Shown: positions 33,843 to 43,911, counted from the first letter of the stretch. The stretch: 64,000 bases of DNA from Bartonella sp. M0283 (GCF_016100455.1 NZ_JACFSK010000001.1:558001-622000), one strand, 5' to 3'. The notes: a model not told the origin generated them from the letters alone. Numbers and translations: made by a program.

Positions 33843-34007
33843 CTGTCCGAAAATATAGGCATGGCAATGTCGTTGGGACAAAAGACAATTGAAATGGCGC
33901 GGCACTATTCACGATCTGCTGACAAAAGTCGAAAAATGGAGAATGTCGCCAAAATTTTCGACAAGGAAGTGAACAGAAGGAAAACAAAAAATGTCTACCC
34001 TTCTTAA
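33843..34007 (+). pseudogene. Tyrosine integrase C-terminal remnant
   Basis: Read from 33843 the frame gives SENIGMAMSLGQKTIEMARH, YSRSADKSRKMENVAKIFDK, EVNRRKTKNVYPS and a stop. This is the C-terminal end of a phage/island-type tyrosine recombinase (GHKTIEMARHYSR pattern). The catalytic tyrosine (HYSR) is kept, but the preceding conserved His is Gln (LGQKT), and everything upstream is missing. It ends 70 bp from the 3' end of a tRNA-Lys gene, which is where such integrases insert. I take it as the scar of an integrated element. Confidence 0.75.
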
Positions 34008-34076
34008 AAAAGTGTCAAACTTTGTTATCGGTAAATTTTCTTGTCTCGAAAAACACTTATAAATCAGAGATTTAAA

Positions 34077-34152
<76 letters not shown>

Positions 34153-34612
34153 ATACGGCGTTGTCAATCAACGATAGCGGTTCTATAGCGTTCCTAAGGG
34201 GTGATGTCCATAGAAAATTTTCGTTTTTTTGTCATTTCATTCATTGTTGAAGCGTGAAGTATCAAGATTGCGAAAATATCTTGATCTTCATAAGAAATAG
34301 CCTCATTATATCACTTTCATTAACGCGTGTGACTTTGATTGTTACCGGTAAAGAGAGGACGATCGAGCGTAATGCCCGACCAAAATTCATCAGAAGACCC
34401 TTCTTGTAGTAGCGAGCGGTATAGGCCGTTTCGGGGATTTTTTCATTACCATTATGTTGATTTGGCTTTCCGGCGAGCTTTTAGAGCCGGAATGACAGGA
34501 TCGATTGTGTTCGCCTTTCTGAAAATGGCGACTTCGAGGATGGAAAATGGTTGATCTTATTTTCCCTCGACTTTTTTCCTTCGTTTTGCACTTTTTTCGG
34601 AATTGATGGATT
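34153..34612. other. Leader/intergenic region before the TerC gene
   Basis: About 460 bp. It contains a possible hairpin (TTCCGGC at 34468-34474 with GCCGGAA at 34486-34492). TerC-type genes are sometimes under yybP-ykoY riboswitches, but the conserved core of that riboswitch was not recognised. The 71-codon frame 34339-34554 is not supported. Confidence 0.4.
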
Positions 34613-36175
34613 ATGGAATGGATAGCAAATCCCCACGCATGGATGGGGCTTGTAACACTTATTTTTCTGGAAATTGTCCTAGGCATTGATAACCTTGTCT
34701 TTATCGCAATTTTGGCTACAAAATTGCCTCCTAAGGTAAGGAACCGTGCCCGTTTGACAGGTTTGAGCTGTGCATTGGTCATGCGCTTGATACTGCTGAC
34801 GGCAATGGGTTGGGTCATGACGCTTGACCGGCCTCTTTTTTCAGTGGGGAGTTTCAGTTTCAGCTGGCATAGTATCATCCTGATTATCGGCGGAGCTTTT
34901 CTCCTTGCAAAAGGGACACTCGAACTCCATGAAAGGTTGGAGGGCGAGGTTCAGGAAAACTCGACTTCGGTTGTCCATGCTGTATTTTGGCAAGTTATTG
35001 TCCAGATAGTTGTGCTCGATGCAGTCTTTTCTCTGGATAGTATTATTACGGCCACAGGCATGATCCCCAAAGATCAGATGATGGTGATGTACCTTGCCGT
35101 CATTATTGCTATGGGCGTGATGATGTGGGGCTCCGGCCCCTTGATGGTATTTGTTAACCGCCATCCAACGGTGGTCATATTGTGTCTCGGATTTTTGATG
35201 ATGATCGGCTTTAGCCTCATTGTTGAAGGCTTCGGTTTTCATATTCCGAAGGGCTATCTTTACGCGGCTATCGGCTTTTCCGTCCTCATCGAAGCGTTCA
35301 ACCAGATCGGCCGGCATAACAGGGAGAAACTCATTTCGACCAATGATTTGCGCGAAAGGACAGCCGGTGCAGTGCTGCGTCTTCTGGGCGGCGGTAAAAA
35401 GGAGGGGAGTCTCGGTGAAACGGTTGATCTTATCGCCGAACAGGCTGCCGCCTCTGAAATATTCAGGCCGGAAGAAAAGCAGATGATTCGTGGTGTGCTT
35501 GATCTTGCTGACCGGCCTGTCCGGTCGATCATGTCCCCGCGAAACGAGATAGAATGGCTTGACCTTGATACTGATGAAGAGGAAATGCGCACCGAACTCG
35601 AGCAATTCAAACACAGCCGTCTTGTGCTTGCGCGTGAGAAAGTTGACGAATTTGTCGGCGTTGCATTGACGAAAGATTTGCTGCTTGATCTCGCCGAAGG
35701 CAAGAATATCGACTGGCAGAAAGCCATGCGTCAACCTCTTGTCGTTCATGAAAACACCAGTGTTCTGCGGCTGATGGAAAAATTGCGTCGTTCAGCAATT
35801 CAACTTGCCATAGTGGTCGATGAACATGGTTCGTTTGAAGGCGTCGCAACCCCGACTGATATATTGGAAGCTATTGCCGGCGATTTTCCGGATGAAGATG
35901 ACGAACCGGTTATAGCCGAACAGTTGAAAGATGGCAGCTTTATGGTTGAAGGTTATGCGGATATTCGTCGATTGAGCGGTTATCTTGATAAAGATTTGGT
36001 GGATGAGAATGATCGTTATACAACTCTCGCCGGTTTTATGTTATGGCATTTTGGACATTTGCCGGTGACGGGCGAGAGTTTTGAAGCCGAGGGGTTTAAT
36101 TTCAAGGTAGTTGAAATGGACCGGCGGAATATAGCAAAAGTTTTAATATCGCCAGTAAAAAAGCAAGATCAATGA
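34613..36175 (+). CDS. TerC-type membrane protein with CBS and CorC domains
   Basis: A 520-aa protein. Residues about 1-215 form a TerC-like membrane domain with the acidic metal-ion motifs [19 protein letters not shown] and [19 protein letters not shown] cytoplasmic linker leads to a CBS pair (about 290-415: [20 protein letters not shown] through [20 protein letters not shown]) and a C-terminal CorC/HlyC domain (about 430-515, [20 protein letters not shown]). A role in metal ion or tellurite-type stress export is inferred from the family. The start matches the family N-terminus. Confidence 0.9.
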   Translation: MEWIANPHAWMGLVTLIFLEIVLGIDNLVFIAILATKLPPKVRNRARLTGLSCALVMRLILLTAMGWVMTLDRPLFSVGSFSFSWHSIILIIGGAFLLAKGTLELHERLEGEVQENSTSVVHAVFWQVIVQIVVLDAVFSLDSIITATGMIPKDQMMVMYLAVIIAMGVMMWGSGPLMVFVNRHPTVVILCLGFLMMIGFSLIVEGFGFHIPKGYLYAAIGFSVLIEAFNQIGRHNREKLISTNDLRERTAGAVLRLLGGGKKEGSLGETVDLIAEQAAASEIFRPEEKQMIRGVLDLADRPVRSIMSPRNEIEWLDLDTDEEEMRTELEQFKHSRLVLAREKVDEFVGVALTKDLLLDLAEGKNIDWQKAMRQPLVVHENTSVLRLMEKLRRSAIQLAIVVDEHGSFEGVATPTDILEAIAGDFPDEDDEPVIAEQLKDGSFMVEGYADIRRLSGYLDKDLVDENDRYTTLAGFMLWHFGHLPVTGESFEAEGFNFKVVEMDRRNIAKVLISPVKKQDQ

Positions 36176-36275
36176 TTTGGCAATAAAAAAACAGTCAGTT
36201 ATTTATCAAAGACGCTTAACTTATTTACGAGAAATTGTAAGATATAGAATAGTTCTCAATTGGAGGGAATTGAAA

Positions 36276-36848
36276 ATGAAACCACGTTTGCAGATCATTG
36301 TTACGCCTACGCGCGCTGGTCGTGTCGGTAAAAAGCTGGGGGACTGGCTGTGTTCATATGCCGACAGTCATTCGAACTTTGATGTCGAATTGATCGATCT
36401 GGCAACAATCAATCTGCCTTTATTCGATGAGCCGAAGCATCCACGTCTTCATCAATATGAACATGCCCATACAAAAGAGTGGAGCAAGCTCATTGCCAAG
36501 GGAGATTGTTATATTTTCGTCATTCCCGAATATGACCATCTGCCACCCTCATCTTTTGTCAATGCTGTGACTTATCTTGCAAATGAGTGGAGTTATAAAG
36601 CCGTATCATTCTTGAGTTATGGTGGTATTTCAGGGGGCTTGAGAGCTGTCGAAACGGCACGGTTAATGGTTAATGCCGTAAGAATGGTACCAATTCTTGA
36701 AACCTTGCCAATTCCCCAATATACCCAGTACATAGACGAGAACGGTAATTTCCGGCCAAATGGAGCTATCGAAGGTGGGGCACAGGCAGTTTTTGATGAA
36801 TTGTTCAAAATGAATAACGGTTTGAAAAATATCCGCCCGAAATTTTGA
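36276..36848 (+). CDS. NAD(P)H-dependent FMN reductase
   Basis: A 190-aa flavodoxin-like reductase with FMN-binding motifs: TPTRAGRVGKKLGDWL, VIPEYDHLPPSSFVNAVTYL, and LSYGGISGGLRAVE, all typical of the ArsH/SsuE-type NADPH-dependent FMN reductase family. The electron acceptor is unknown. The ATG at 36276 has a strong GGAGGG site; the open frame begins at 36177. It ends 25 bp before the MfnB-like/FolB fusion and is probably co-transcribed with it. Confidence 0.85.
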   Translation: MKPRLQIIVTPTRAGRVGKKLGDWLCSYADSHSNFDVELIDLATINLPLFDEPKHPRLHQYEHAHTKEWSKLIAKGDCYIFVIPEYDHLPPSSFVNAVTYLANEWSYKAVSFLSYGGISGGLRAVETARLMVNAVRMVPILETLPIPQYTQYIDENGNFRPNGAIEGGAQAVFDELFKMNNGLKNIRPKF

Positions 36849-36873
36849 TGTGTTTTAGCCTTCGGAAAAGGTG

Positions 36874-37893
36874 ATGACTAAATTATTAGTCGTTCTTGAT
36901 GATCAGGACGATGCGCGGGTCGCTTACAGCGTCCGCGCTGACATTGTTTTAGTGTCCGGCACATTGCAAAAAATGCAAAAATTATGTTCGGCACTGAAAA
37001 ATATGGCGAGCTATTCGCCGCAAATATGGTTGCGGACGTCCGATCCCCATTTGTTGACTTCCAAAGTGATGGAGCGGTGCGGCGCTCAAAGGATTGTCGT
37101 TTCGGCTTCGCCGGAAGAGCTTCCGGCTTTTGTGAAGACGCTGGTAAATCAATGTAATGATTATCCTTTGGTGGCATTGATAGAAGCGGAAAATTCGCCA
37201 AATAATTCTTTGATCCCGATTATTAACGCCTTGGGCTTTCGTGGTATTCTGCTTCAGCCAGTCAATCTCGACCAGACAATTCTCAGCCAGATAAAGGTAG
37301 GAAATATAGGTCAGTTCATGGCAAAATCCCGTGCTGCCAATTTGGAAGCGGGCGTTATCGGGATGATCGAGGCACCTGACATTCCACGGTTGCTCCCTTA
37401 TTCACCTGATTGGCTGGGTTTTATCATTAAACATCCGGTCAAATCGGGCCAGTTTGGCGATAATGCAACCAATTTATTGATGCGCGCTCTTTTACCTGTC
37501 GATAGCGGGCAGGAACAACTTCCTGAAGGTTCGGGGCTCGGTACTGATCGCATTATTATTGAAGATTTTATTTTGCCGATGGAAATCGGTGCCTATAAAC
37601 GTGAATATGGGCATAAACAAAAAGTCCGGTTCAACATCAAGGCCGATGTCGAACGATTATCTTCCAATCCAGAAGATATGCGTCATATTTTTTCCTATGA
37701 TCTTATTCTTGATGGCATCAAAAATCTTGTTTCGCTTGGTCATGTCGAACTTGTTGAAACATTGGCTGAACGTATTGCTGCGCTCATTCTCGCTTATCCG
37801 AGGGTTCAAAAAGTGATTGTCCGCGTTGATAAGCTCGAATTGGGACCTGCCGCTGTTGGCGTGGAAATAGAACGACAAAAAAAGAAAGCTTGA
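36874..37893 (+). CDS. MfnB-like domain fused to dihydroneopterin aldolase FolB
   Basis: A 339-aa two-domain protein. The C-terminal part (about 225-335) is dihydroneopterin aldolase, the folate-pathway enzyme making 6-hydroxymethyl-dihydropterin: FILPMEIGAYKREYGHKQKV, SYDLILDGIKNLVSLGHVEL with VETLAERIA, and VRVDKLELGPAAVGVEIER with the catalytic Lys. The N-terminal part (about 1-190) follows the fold of (5-formylfuran-3-yl)methyl phosphate synthase MfnB/DUF556: KLLVVLDDQDDARVAYSVRA near the start, ANLEAGVIGMIEAPDIPRLL near the end. The lysine sites of MfnB (DVKxPxxG, DTAxKDG) are missing, so this half is probably not an active MfnB. MfnB-FolB fusions occur in some methylotrophs. Start: ATG 36874 with AAAAGG upstream. 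Confidence 0.75.
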   Translation: MTKLLVVLDDQDDARVAYSVRADIVLVSGTLQKMQKLCSALKNMASYSPQIWLRTSDPHLLTSKVMERCGAQRIVVSASPEELPAFVKTLVNQCNDYPLVALIEAENSPNNSLIPIINALGFRGILLQPVNLDQTILSQIKVGNIGQFMAKSRAANLEAGVIGMIEAPDIPRLLPYSPDWLGFIIKHPVKSGQFGDNATNLLMRALLPVDSGQEQLPEGSGLGTDRIIIEDFILPMEIGAYKREYGHKQKVRFNIKADVERLSSNPEDMRHIFSYDLILDGIKNLVSLGHVELVETLAERIAALILAYPRVQKVIVRVDKLELGPAAVGVEIERQKKKA

Positions 37894-37915
37894 ATAACAT
37901 CGCCTATTCAAGCTT
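37886..37915. terminator. Convergent-gene terminator
   Basis: An 11-bp perfect stem (AAGCTTGAATA, 37886-37896, with TATTCAAGCTT, 37905-37915) with loop ACATCGCC, overlapping the stop codon of the fusion gene. The minus-strand side continues CTTTCTTTTTTTG, a good U-tract for the convergent YbhN-type gene. Confidence 0.75.
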
Positions 37916-37923
37916 CTTTGAAT

Positions 37924-38901
37924 TTATTTCATATCCAATTTTTTCGCTGCGTTATTGTCGATATTTGCATTGCGTTGGCGATATTGGCTTATTTCGAAAG
38001 CGGCAACGAAGAATAGCGAGATAACAAGCGGTATAATGAGGTAAAGCAGGCGGAATACAATGAGAGCCGAAATGACATCGGCCGGACTCATATTCGGCAT
38101 ACCGGCCATAAACAGGGCTTCCAACACACCGACACCGCCGGCAGGAGCATTCGATAAAAGCGTTACAGTAAATGACGCAAGAAACACACCCAAAACTGCA
38201 ATAAAACCGGGGTTTCCGATATCGGGCAGGGTTGCATAAATCACGCCTGCCGCGCCAATCAATTCCAAAGGTCCAATTATCAATTGTTGAACGACAATAC
38301 CGAAATGGGGATAGGAAATCTGGAATGACTTGCCGATTTTTAACGGGCGCAATTGCAAAAGGCTGCCCAAAATATAAAGCGCAACAAATGTCAGCATTCC
38401 AATGCCGATAGTAACGGCAAGCCATGAGGGAATACCTTCATGAACAAGGGTAATGAGATCGGGACGGATCACGAGTACCAAGCCGGAAAGCAGGATTGTA
38501 CCAAGAGCAAAGGTAAAGGAACAAAAAGCGACGAGAACGGCTATTTCCACACCACTCAAGCCCTTTTTGCTATAGGCACGATAACGCACAACAGCGCCTG
38601 AAAAAACCGATGCACCGATATTATGGGAAAGCGCATATGTGGTGAATGAGCAAATGGCAATATAATGGAGCGGTATTTTTTTGCCTAAATGTTGCAACGC
38701 AATGCGGTCGTAACCGGCAAGAGCTGCATAAGCAAGCAATGCAAAAAATGCGGCAAGTACCCAGTGGTGCGGGCTTAATGCGCCAAGTCGGCTAGTAATA
38801 TCACCAAAGGAGATCGCAGACAACTTGTGGTAAAGAATATAGATGGACACCACCATTGCGATGATGCCGATAAGCGGCCAAATATATTTCTTAAGTTTCA
38901 T
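37924..38901 (-). CDS. YbhN/UPF0104 (LPG-synthase TM-region) membrane protein
   Basis: A 325-aa integral membrane protein with about eight helices. It resembles the flippase-like membrane part of lysylphosphatidylglycerol synthases, without the catalytic cytoplasmic domain: SFTTYALSHNIGASVFSGAV, VRYRAYSKKGLSGVEIAVLV, LLSNAPAGGVGVLEALFM. Function is unknown; lipid handling is inferred from family. Its first codons overlap the end of the Kef-type antiporter gene by 4 bp, so the two are co-translated. Confidence 0.85.
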   Translation of the reverse strand: MKLKKYIWPLIGIIAMVVSIYILYHKLSAISFGDITSRLGALSPHHWVLAAFFALLAYAALAGYDRIALQHLGKKIPLHYIAICSFTTYALSHNIGASVFSGAVVRYRAYSKKGLSGVEIAVLVAFCSFTFALGTILLSGLVLVIRPDLITLVHEGIPSWLAVTIGIGMLTFVALYILGSLLQLRPLKIGKSFQISYPHFGIVVQQLIIGPLELIGAAGVIYATLPDIGNPGFIAVLGVFLASFTVTLLSNAPAGGVGVLEALFMAGMPNMSPADVISALIVFRLLYLIIPLVISLFFVAAFEISQYRQRNANIDNNAAKKLDMK

Positions 38902-40691
38902 ACGTATCCACTCACATTTTCCGGCGTTTCCCCATTATTTAACGGGGAAGTCTGATCATCCGAACATGCCTGTTCATCCGCTTCAGGATAACTCAAATGT
39001 TTTAATATACCTTTAGCGATTTCTTCGTCATCCGTCACTATCGTATTCGCCCCCATATCTTTTAGATAAGAGGTTTCCACACCTGTGACAGCGTGGGCAA
39101 TAATATTGATCCGGTCATTTGCCTTGCGAGCCTCGGCAACAATTTTTGCCGCGTCAATTGCGCTTTTTGTTGATATAACCAATTGACGGGCTTTTTCGAT
39201 ATTGGCTCGCTCAAGTATAGTCACATTGGCCGCATTGCCCAGAATTGCTTCGTTTTTTTGCTCTTCAGCGCTTTTAACAGCCTGCCCGTTATGATCAATG
39301 ACGACGAAATCTATGTGAGAGTGTTGGAGAGCATTGGCAATTTTTTCGCCGATATCGCCAAAGCCGACCAGAATTGTGTGGTTGGTTTTATCGGTTTTTG
39401 CCAAATCACTATCGTCATCGGCGCCGATATCTATAATCGTGGTTTCGCCATTTTCCGTCTCAAGACGGGAACGAATTTTATCGGCGGCAAAACAGACAAG
39501 CGGATTTAAAAGAATGGAAAGGATAGCGCCGCCCACAATAAGATCACGCGCTTCGTCATTGATAATTCCCAACGAAGTACCAAGACCTGCAAGAATAAAA
39601 GAAAATTCACCTATCTGGGCAAGGCCTGCACCAATTGTGAGCGCAGTTGCATAAGGACGATGAAAGAGGCGGACAATTGCATAGGCAGCAAGAGATTTGC
39701 CGCCGATAATAATGATGAGTGTAACAATCAGAGGCAAAAAAGCGGTCAACAATTTGGATGGGTCAAAAAGCATCCCGACGGAAACGAAAAACAGAACGGC
39801 AAAAGCATCACGAAGCGGCAATGTTTCTTCCGTTGCTCTTTGGCTGAGCTCCGACCCACTCATAATCATTCCGGCAAAAAAAGCACCCAATGCAATAGAA
39901 ACGCCAAAAAGATGGGCTGAAAAAAATGCGACACCAAGAGCGATTGCAAGAACACTTAAACGAAAAAGTTCTCGCGAGCCGGATTGGGCAGAAATTTTCA
40001 AAAGCCAAGGGATAACACGTTGGCCGACAATGACCATCAAGATGACGAACAGAACAACTTTGGCAATTGTCAGAAGAATTGTCCCGAAGAGCCCCAATTG
40101 CATCCATTGGGCAAGAGGATCGGCTTCACCGGTTATTCTTCCTCCCAATGAAGTGGATAGGGCAGGGATGAGCACCAAAGCCAGAACCATTGCCAGATCT
40201 TCAACAATAAGCCACCCAACAGCAATGCGTCCACGGTCTGTTTCAATGAGATTGCGTTCCTGCAACGAGCGCAAAAGCACAACTGTACTGGCTGTAGAAA
40301 GTGCCAGTCCAAAGACCAATCCGCCGCCAATTCCCCATCCCATAACAAGACTGAAACACAGCCCCAATGCCGTGGCAGCAGTCATTTGTACAATAGCGCC
40401 GGGGATAGCGATTGCTTTGACCGAAAGAAGATCTTTGAAAGAAAAATGCAGGCCGACGCCAAACATCAACAGGATAATACCGATTTCGGCAAGCTGATTG
40501 ATCAAAACCGAATCAACACGAAAACCACCGGTATGGGGCCCCACAATGACACCTGCCAGAAGATAGCCGACGAGTGGCGAGATTCTTAAACGATTGGCGA
40601 GGACACCGAACAGAAATGCAAGGCACAATCCTACAACAATAGTTGTTACCAATGGTGTATCCTGTATCATCTGCGGCTGGAACTTCCTCAC
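38898..40691 (-). CDS. Kef/YbaL-type cation:proton antiporter (CPA2)
   Basis: A 597-aa protein. The N-terminal Na+/H+-exchanger-like domain (about 10-395, twelve helices) contains LANRLRISPLVGYLLAGVIV and GVGLHFSFKDLL. A soluble TrkA-N/RCK domain follows (about 430-545) with the Rossmann motif LVGFGDIGEKIANAL and an acidic residue at the end of the second strand (FVVIDHNGQ). This is the YbaL/KefB-type potassium efflux arrangement. Glutathione regulation cannot be judged. The gene overlaps the downstream YbhN-type gene by 4 bp. Confidence 0.9.
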   Translation of the reverse strand: MRKFQPQMIQDTPLVTTIVVGLCLAFLFGVLANRLRISPLVGYLLAGVIVGPHTGGFRVDSVLINQLAEIGIILLMFGVGLHFSFKDLLSVKAIAIPGAIVQMTAATALGLCFSLVMGWGIGGGLVFGLALSTASTVVLLRSLQERNLIETDRGRIAVGWLIVEDLAMVLALVLIPALSTSLGGRITGEADPLAQWMQLGLFGTILLTIAKVVLFVILMVIVGQRVIPWLLKISAQSGSRELFRLSVLAIALGVAFFSAHLFGVSIALGAFFAGMIMSGSELSQRATEETLPLRDAFAVLFFVSVGMLFDPSKLLTAFLPLIVTLIIIIGGKSLAAYAIVRLFHRPYATALTIGAGLAQIGEFSFILAGLGTSLGIINDEARDLIVGGAILSILLNPLVCFAADKIRSRLETENGETTIIDIGADDDSDLAKTDKTNHTILVGFGDIGEKIANALQHSHIDFVVIDHNGQAVKSAEEQKNEAILGNAANVTILERANIEKARQLVISTKSAIDAAKIVAEARKANDRINIIAHAVTGVETSYLKDMGANTIVTDDEEIAKGILKHLSYPEADEQACSDDQTSPLNNGETPENVSGYV

Positions 40692-40800
40692 TGTTTTCGA
40701 CGAGACACTGTCAATGTGCCATGAACCTAAACATCATTTGTGTTAAGCTTATGACAAAATTTCCAATCGTTTTTTGATTAAATCGGATAATTTTCTCTCT

Positions 40801-40858
40801 TCAAAAAAGCCGGCCTCAAAAAAGCCGGCCTTAAAAAAGCCGGCCTTAAAAAAGCCGG
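40801..40858. repeat. Four tandem copies of a 15-bp terminator-arm unit
   Basis: Unit TYAAAAAAGCCGGCC, repeated at 40801, 40816, 40831 and 40846 (the last copy is cut after GCCGG). Two units carry TC and two carry TT at the start. On the minus strand each unit reads GGCCGGCTTTTTT, the 3' arm and U-tract of a terminator. It lies between the convergent 3' end of secDF and the 5' end of the Kef-type gene. Confidence 0.9.
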
Positions 40859-40890
40859 TATGACACGCTCCCATCACGCCGGCTTTTTGA
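40846..40890 (-). terminator. secDF terminator
   Basis: Minus-strand hairpin AAAAAGCCGG (about 40889-40880) with CCGGCTTTTTT (about 40858-40848), followed by the U-run and then by three further copies of the same 3' arm. It lies just past the secDF stop (40896). Confidence 0.75.
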
Positions 40891-40895
40891 ATAGT

Positions 40896-43454
40896 TTATT
40901 TTGCGCTCACTGAATTCGGGTGCGGTTTGTCTTCAATGAGATCGCGCCCCTCGTGGTGGTGATGCCACCAATTGCCAAGGAAGAGCAGAATTGGTGCAGC
41001 AATGAAAATTGACGAGGATGTCGCAATAATTACCCCGACAACCATTGGAACGGCAAAATTATGAACAGCACTGCCGCCCCAGATCGCCATCGGGAGCATA
41101 GCAAGAACAGTGGTCGTTGAGGTGAAAATACAACGGATAAGCACCTGATTGATCGACATGTCGACCAATTGTCGCAAGGCCATCTTTTTATAGAGCCTCA
41201 TATTTTCACGCATACGGTCATAAACCACCACTTTATCGTTGACGGAGTAGCCCACAATTGTGAGAAGCGCGGCAATTGCAGTCAAATTGAAATCTAACTG
41301 GAACAATGCAAAGAAGCCGACCATTTTGGTGGTATCAAGAACAATAGTGACAATAGCACCGACAGCAAAGAACCACTCGAAACGCCACCAGATATAAAAC
41401 ATCATGGCAATTGCTGCGAGAACGACAGCAGTAAAGCCAGCCGTTGCAAGTTCACCTGAAACTTTCGGGCCGACAACCTCGATCTGGTCAAAGGTGACAT
41501 CGGGGTAGATTGTCTTGACAGCCGTTTTCAGTTTTTCAATGGCCGCGGTTTGTTGCGCTTCACCACCATCCTGTTGTTGAACTCTGATGAGCACTGTGTT
41601 CTGGTTGGAAACATTTTGCAGGGCAATTTCGCCTAATCCCAATTGTCCCAATGTCGAGCGCAATGTAGCAAGATCGGCAGGGGCCTTGGTGGTAATAGCC
41701 ATCTGGCTACCGCCCATAAAATCAATACCGAAATTAAGCCCCGGCTTGAAGAACAGCACGATTGACGCAATTGACAGGAAAATGGAAACACCAATGCCGA
41801 TGAAGCGTGCGTTCATGAAGTGAAAATTGGTGTGTTGAGGAATGAATTTGAAAAATGAATGGATGTGCAATTTGTTAATTTTCCATTCACGCACAACCCA
41901 CGACATAATGATACGCACGATGGTGACATCGGTAAACAATGAAATGATAATGCCAAGAAGCATTGTGACAGCAAAGCCGCGTATCTGACCGGTACCGAAC
42001 CACAACAGTAAAACAGTGGCTATTGCAGCCGTCACATTCGCGTCGATAATGGTCGAGAACGCGTGTTTGAAGCCACGGTCAAGTGCGGCCATAGCCCCCA
42101 TGCCTTTTTCACTTTCTTCACGAATACGTTCATTAATAAGAATGTTCGCATCAACCGCAATACCAATTCCGAGAATGATACCGGCGATACCGGGAAGCGT
42201 GAGCGTTGCACCAATGAGACTGAGTGCCGCAAAAGTAAGAACAGTATGAAGGGCAAGGGCTATATCGGCAATAATGCCCCATAGCCCGTAAAGAAGGAAG
42301 ATAAAAAGGGCAACAAGGAAGAAACCAGCAATACCGGTATAAAGCCCCATTTTGATCGCATCCGCACCAAGATCAGGACCGACAGTACGTTCTTCTATCA
42401 CTGTCAAAGGAGCAGGCAATGCGCCGGCACGCAACAAGGCGGCAAGAGTGGATGCTTCTTTGGGAGTAAAATTACCGGTAATTTGCCCGCTACCGCCAGG
42501 TATGACGCCTTGAATGACTGGAGCTGTCAGAACTTTGTTATCAAGTACAATAGCAAACGGCTTGCCAATGTTTTCTCGTGTAATTTGAGCAAATGCTTTC
42601 GCACCGATTGTGTTGAGCTTGAAAGAAATAAGCGACTTGCCGGGGATTTGAGGGTCAAAACCGGCCGAAGCATCGGTTAACACGCTGCCATCAAGCGAGA
42701 CTTGATCGTAAATAGGAAAACGCTGGTTTTCGTCCGTATAACCGGGCAATATAGAAACGCCAACAGGCGGATTTTCCATATCGACATTGGTAGGAACAAG
42801 GTGGAATGTCATTTTCGCCGTAGTTCCGAGAAGATCACGTAATTGCTTCGGATCCTGTAATCCCGGCAATTGGACTTCAATGCGGTCAAGTCCGACTTTT
42901 TGAATGCTCGGTTCGGCTACGCCGACCTGATCGACGCGTCGACGAATAATTTCAAGGCTTTGGTCAACAGCATTGTTTACGCGATATTTGATGCCGGCTT
43001 CCGTCAGCGTGACGCGGATTGCGTCATTCTGCTCGCTTACATCAATATCAGACGAAGATGCGCGGAATGCGCCTGCCGAAATAGGGGTCGCCAATTCTTG
43101 GAGCGCTGTCAGTGCGGTTTGGCGCTGCCCCGCATCGGGAATGACGGCGACAATCGAATCGCCGATCATGCGGACACTGGTTGACTGGATTTGCTTTTCG
43201 CGAAGTTTGCCACGGACATTATCAAGAGCGGTACGTAACTGATCGCGCTTGAGCGACTTGGCATCAACTTCGAGAACGAGCGAAGAACCACCTCTAAGGT
43301 CAAGACCCAGAACAACTTTTGTATCCCTCATGAATGATGGTAAATATTCGAGTTGCTTTTCCGTCAACAGGTTAGGTAGTGCAACGAGAACTCCCAAGAG
43401 AAGAACGACAAAATATAAAGTTGTTAGCCAGCGTGGTGTTCGCATAAGATCCAT
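40896..43454 (-). CDS. secDF: Fused protein translocase subunit SecDF
   Basis: An 852-aa single-chain SecD-SecF, which uses the proton gradient to help proteins out of the Sec channel. The SecD half has an N-terminal helix, the periplasmic domain (VVLGLDLRGGSSLVLEVD, IQKVGLDRIEVQLPGLQDPK, GAKAFAQITRENIGKPFAIV) and the helix motif IGIAVDANILINERIREE. The SecF half begins near residue 540 and carries FKPGLNFGIDFMGGSQMAI and GYSVNDKVVVYDRMRENM. SecD and SecF are commonly fused in Bartonella/Brucella relatives. yajC, often next to secDF, is not in the upstream region. Confidence 0.94.
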   Translation of the reverse strand: MDLMRTPRWLTTLYFVVLLLGVLVALPNLLTEKQLEYLPSFMRDTKVVLGLDLRGGSSLVLEVDAKSLKRDQLRTALDNVRGKLREKQIQSTSVRMIGDSIVAVIPDAGQRQTALTALQELATPISAGAFRASSSDIDVSEQNDAIRVTLTEAGIKYRVNNAVDQSLEIIRRRVDQVGVAEPSIQKVGLDRIEVQLPGLQDPKQLRDLLGTTAKMTFHLVPTNVDMENPPVGVSILPGYTDENQRFPIYDQVSLDGSVLTDASAGFDPQIPGKSLISFKLNTIGAKAFAQITRENIGKPFAIVLDNKVLTAPVIQGVIPGGSGQITGNFTPKEASTLAALLRAGALPAPLTVIEERTVGPDLGADAIKMGLYTGIAGFFLVALFIFLLYGLWGIIADIALALHTVLTFAALSLIGATLTLPGIAGIILGIGIAVDANILINERIREESEKGMGAMAALDRGFKHAFSTIIDANVTAAIATVLLLWFGTGQIRGFAVTMLLGIIISLFTDVTIVRIIMSWVVREWKINKLHIHSFFKFIPQHTNFHFMNARFIGIGVSIFLSIASIVLFFKPGLNFGIDFMGGSQMAITTKAPADLATLRSTLGQLGLGEIALQNVSNQNTVLIRVQQQDGGEAQQTAAIEKLKTAVKTIYPDVTFDQIEVVGPKVSGELATAGFTAVVLAAIAMMFYIWWRFEWFFAVGAIVTIVLDTTKMVGFFALFQLDFNLTAIAALLTIVGYSVNDKVVVYDRMRENMRLYKKMALRQLVDMSINQVLIRCIFTSTTTVLAMLPMAIWGGSAVHNFAVPMVVGVIIATSSSIFIAAPILLFLGNWWHHHHEGRDLIEDKPHPNSVSAK

Positions 43455-43911
43455 CCAATAATTGGCACCTAAAAAATAGGTTCTATATTACGATTTGGTT
43501 CAGATAAGAACCTTCTTTTTGAAGTTTTCAACATTTAGGCGGCAGCAACGACTTAATTTCATGTCGAAAATATGATTTTCTATTAATTTGCCATTAAATG
43601 TCCGCACAAAGTCCTCCTTTCAGACTAATGGAAAGATCAAGCTTCAACAAGGACCGTTGCCAGGGCGCGTTAAACCCATGTTTGCGCTATCGATTTCAGT
43701 ACTAATGTCTTTTGTGTCGAAACAATGATGCGAGGAATTTTTTTTCGAGATTCGGTTAGTTCAAAAAATCATTTAAAAAACGATATGAAGCTTCATTATG
43801 CCGACAAAACGCATTGTCGGAAATAAACATTGATCGACACTTTTCGGAGTGGTCAGGATGACGAGTTTCTCCTGAATATCCAAAATAATAACGCCAGATC
43901 ATGTCATTATA

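Noticed and set aside
34339..34554. 71-codon frame and possible yybP-ykoY riboswitch before the TerC gene
   Set aside because: The conserved GGGGAGTA-type core and pairing of that riboswitch were not found; only a simple hairpin is visible.
39697..40497. 266-codon frame antisense to the Kef-type antiporter
   Set aside because: Shadow of a membrane-protein gene with convincing motifs on the other strand.
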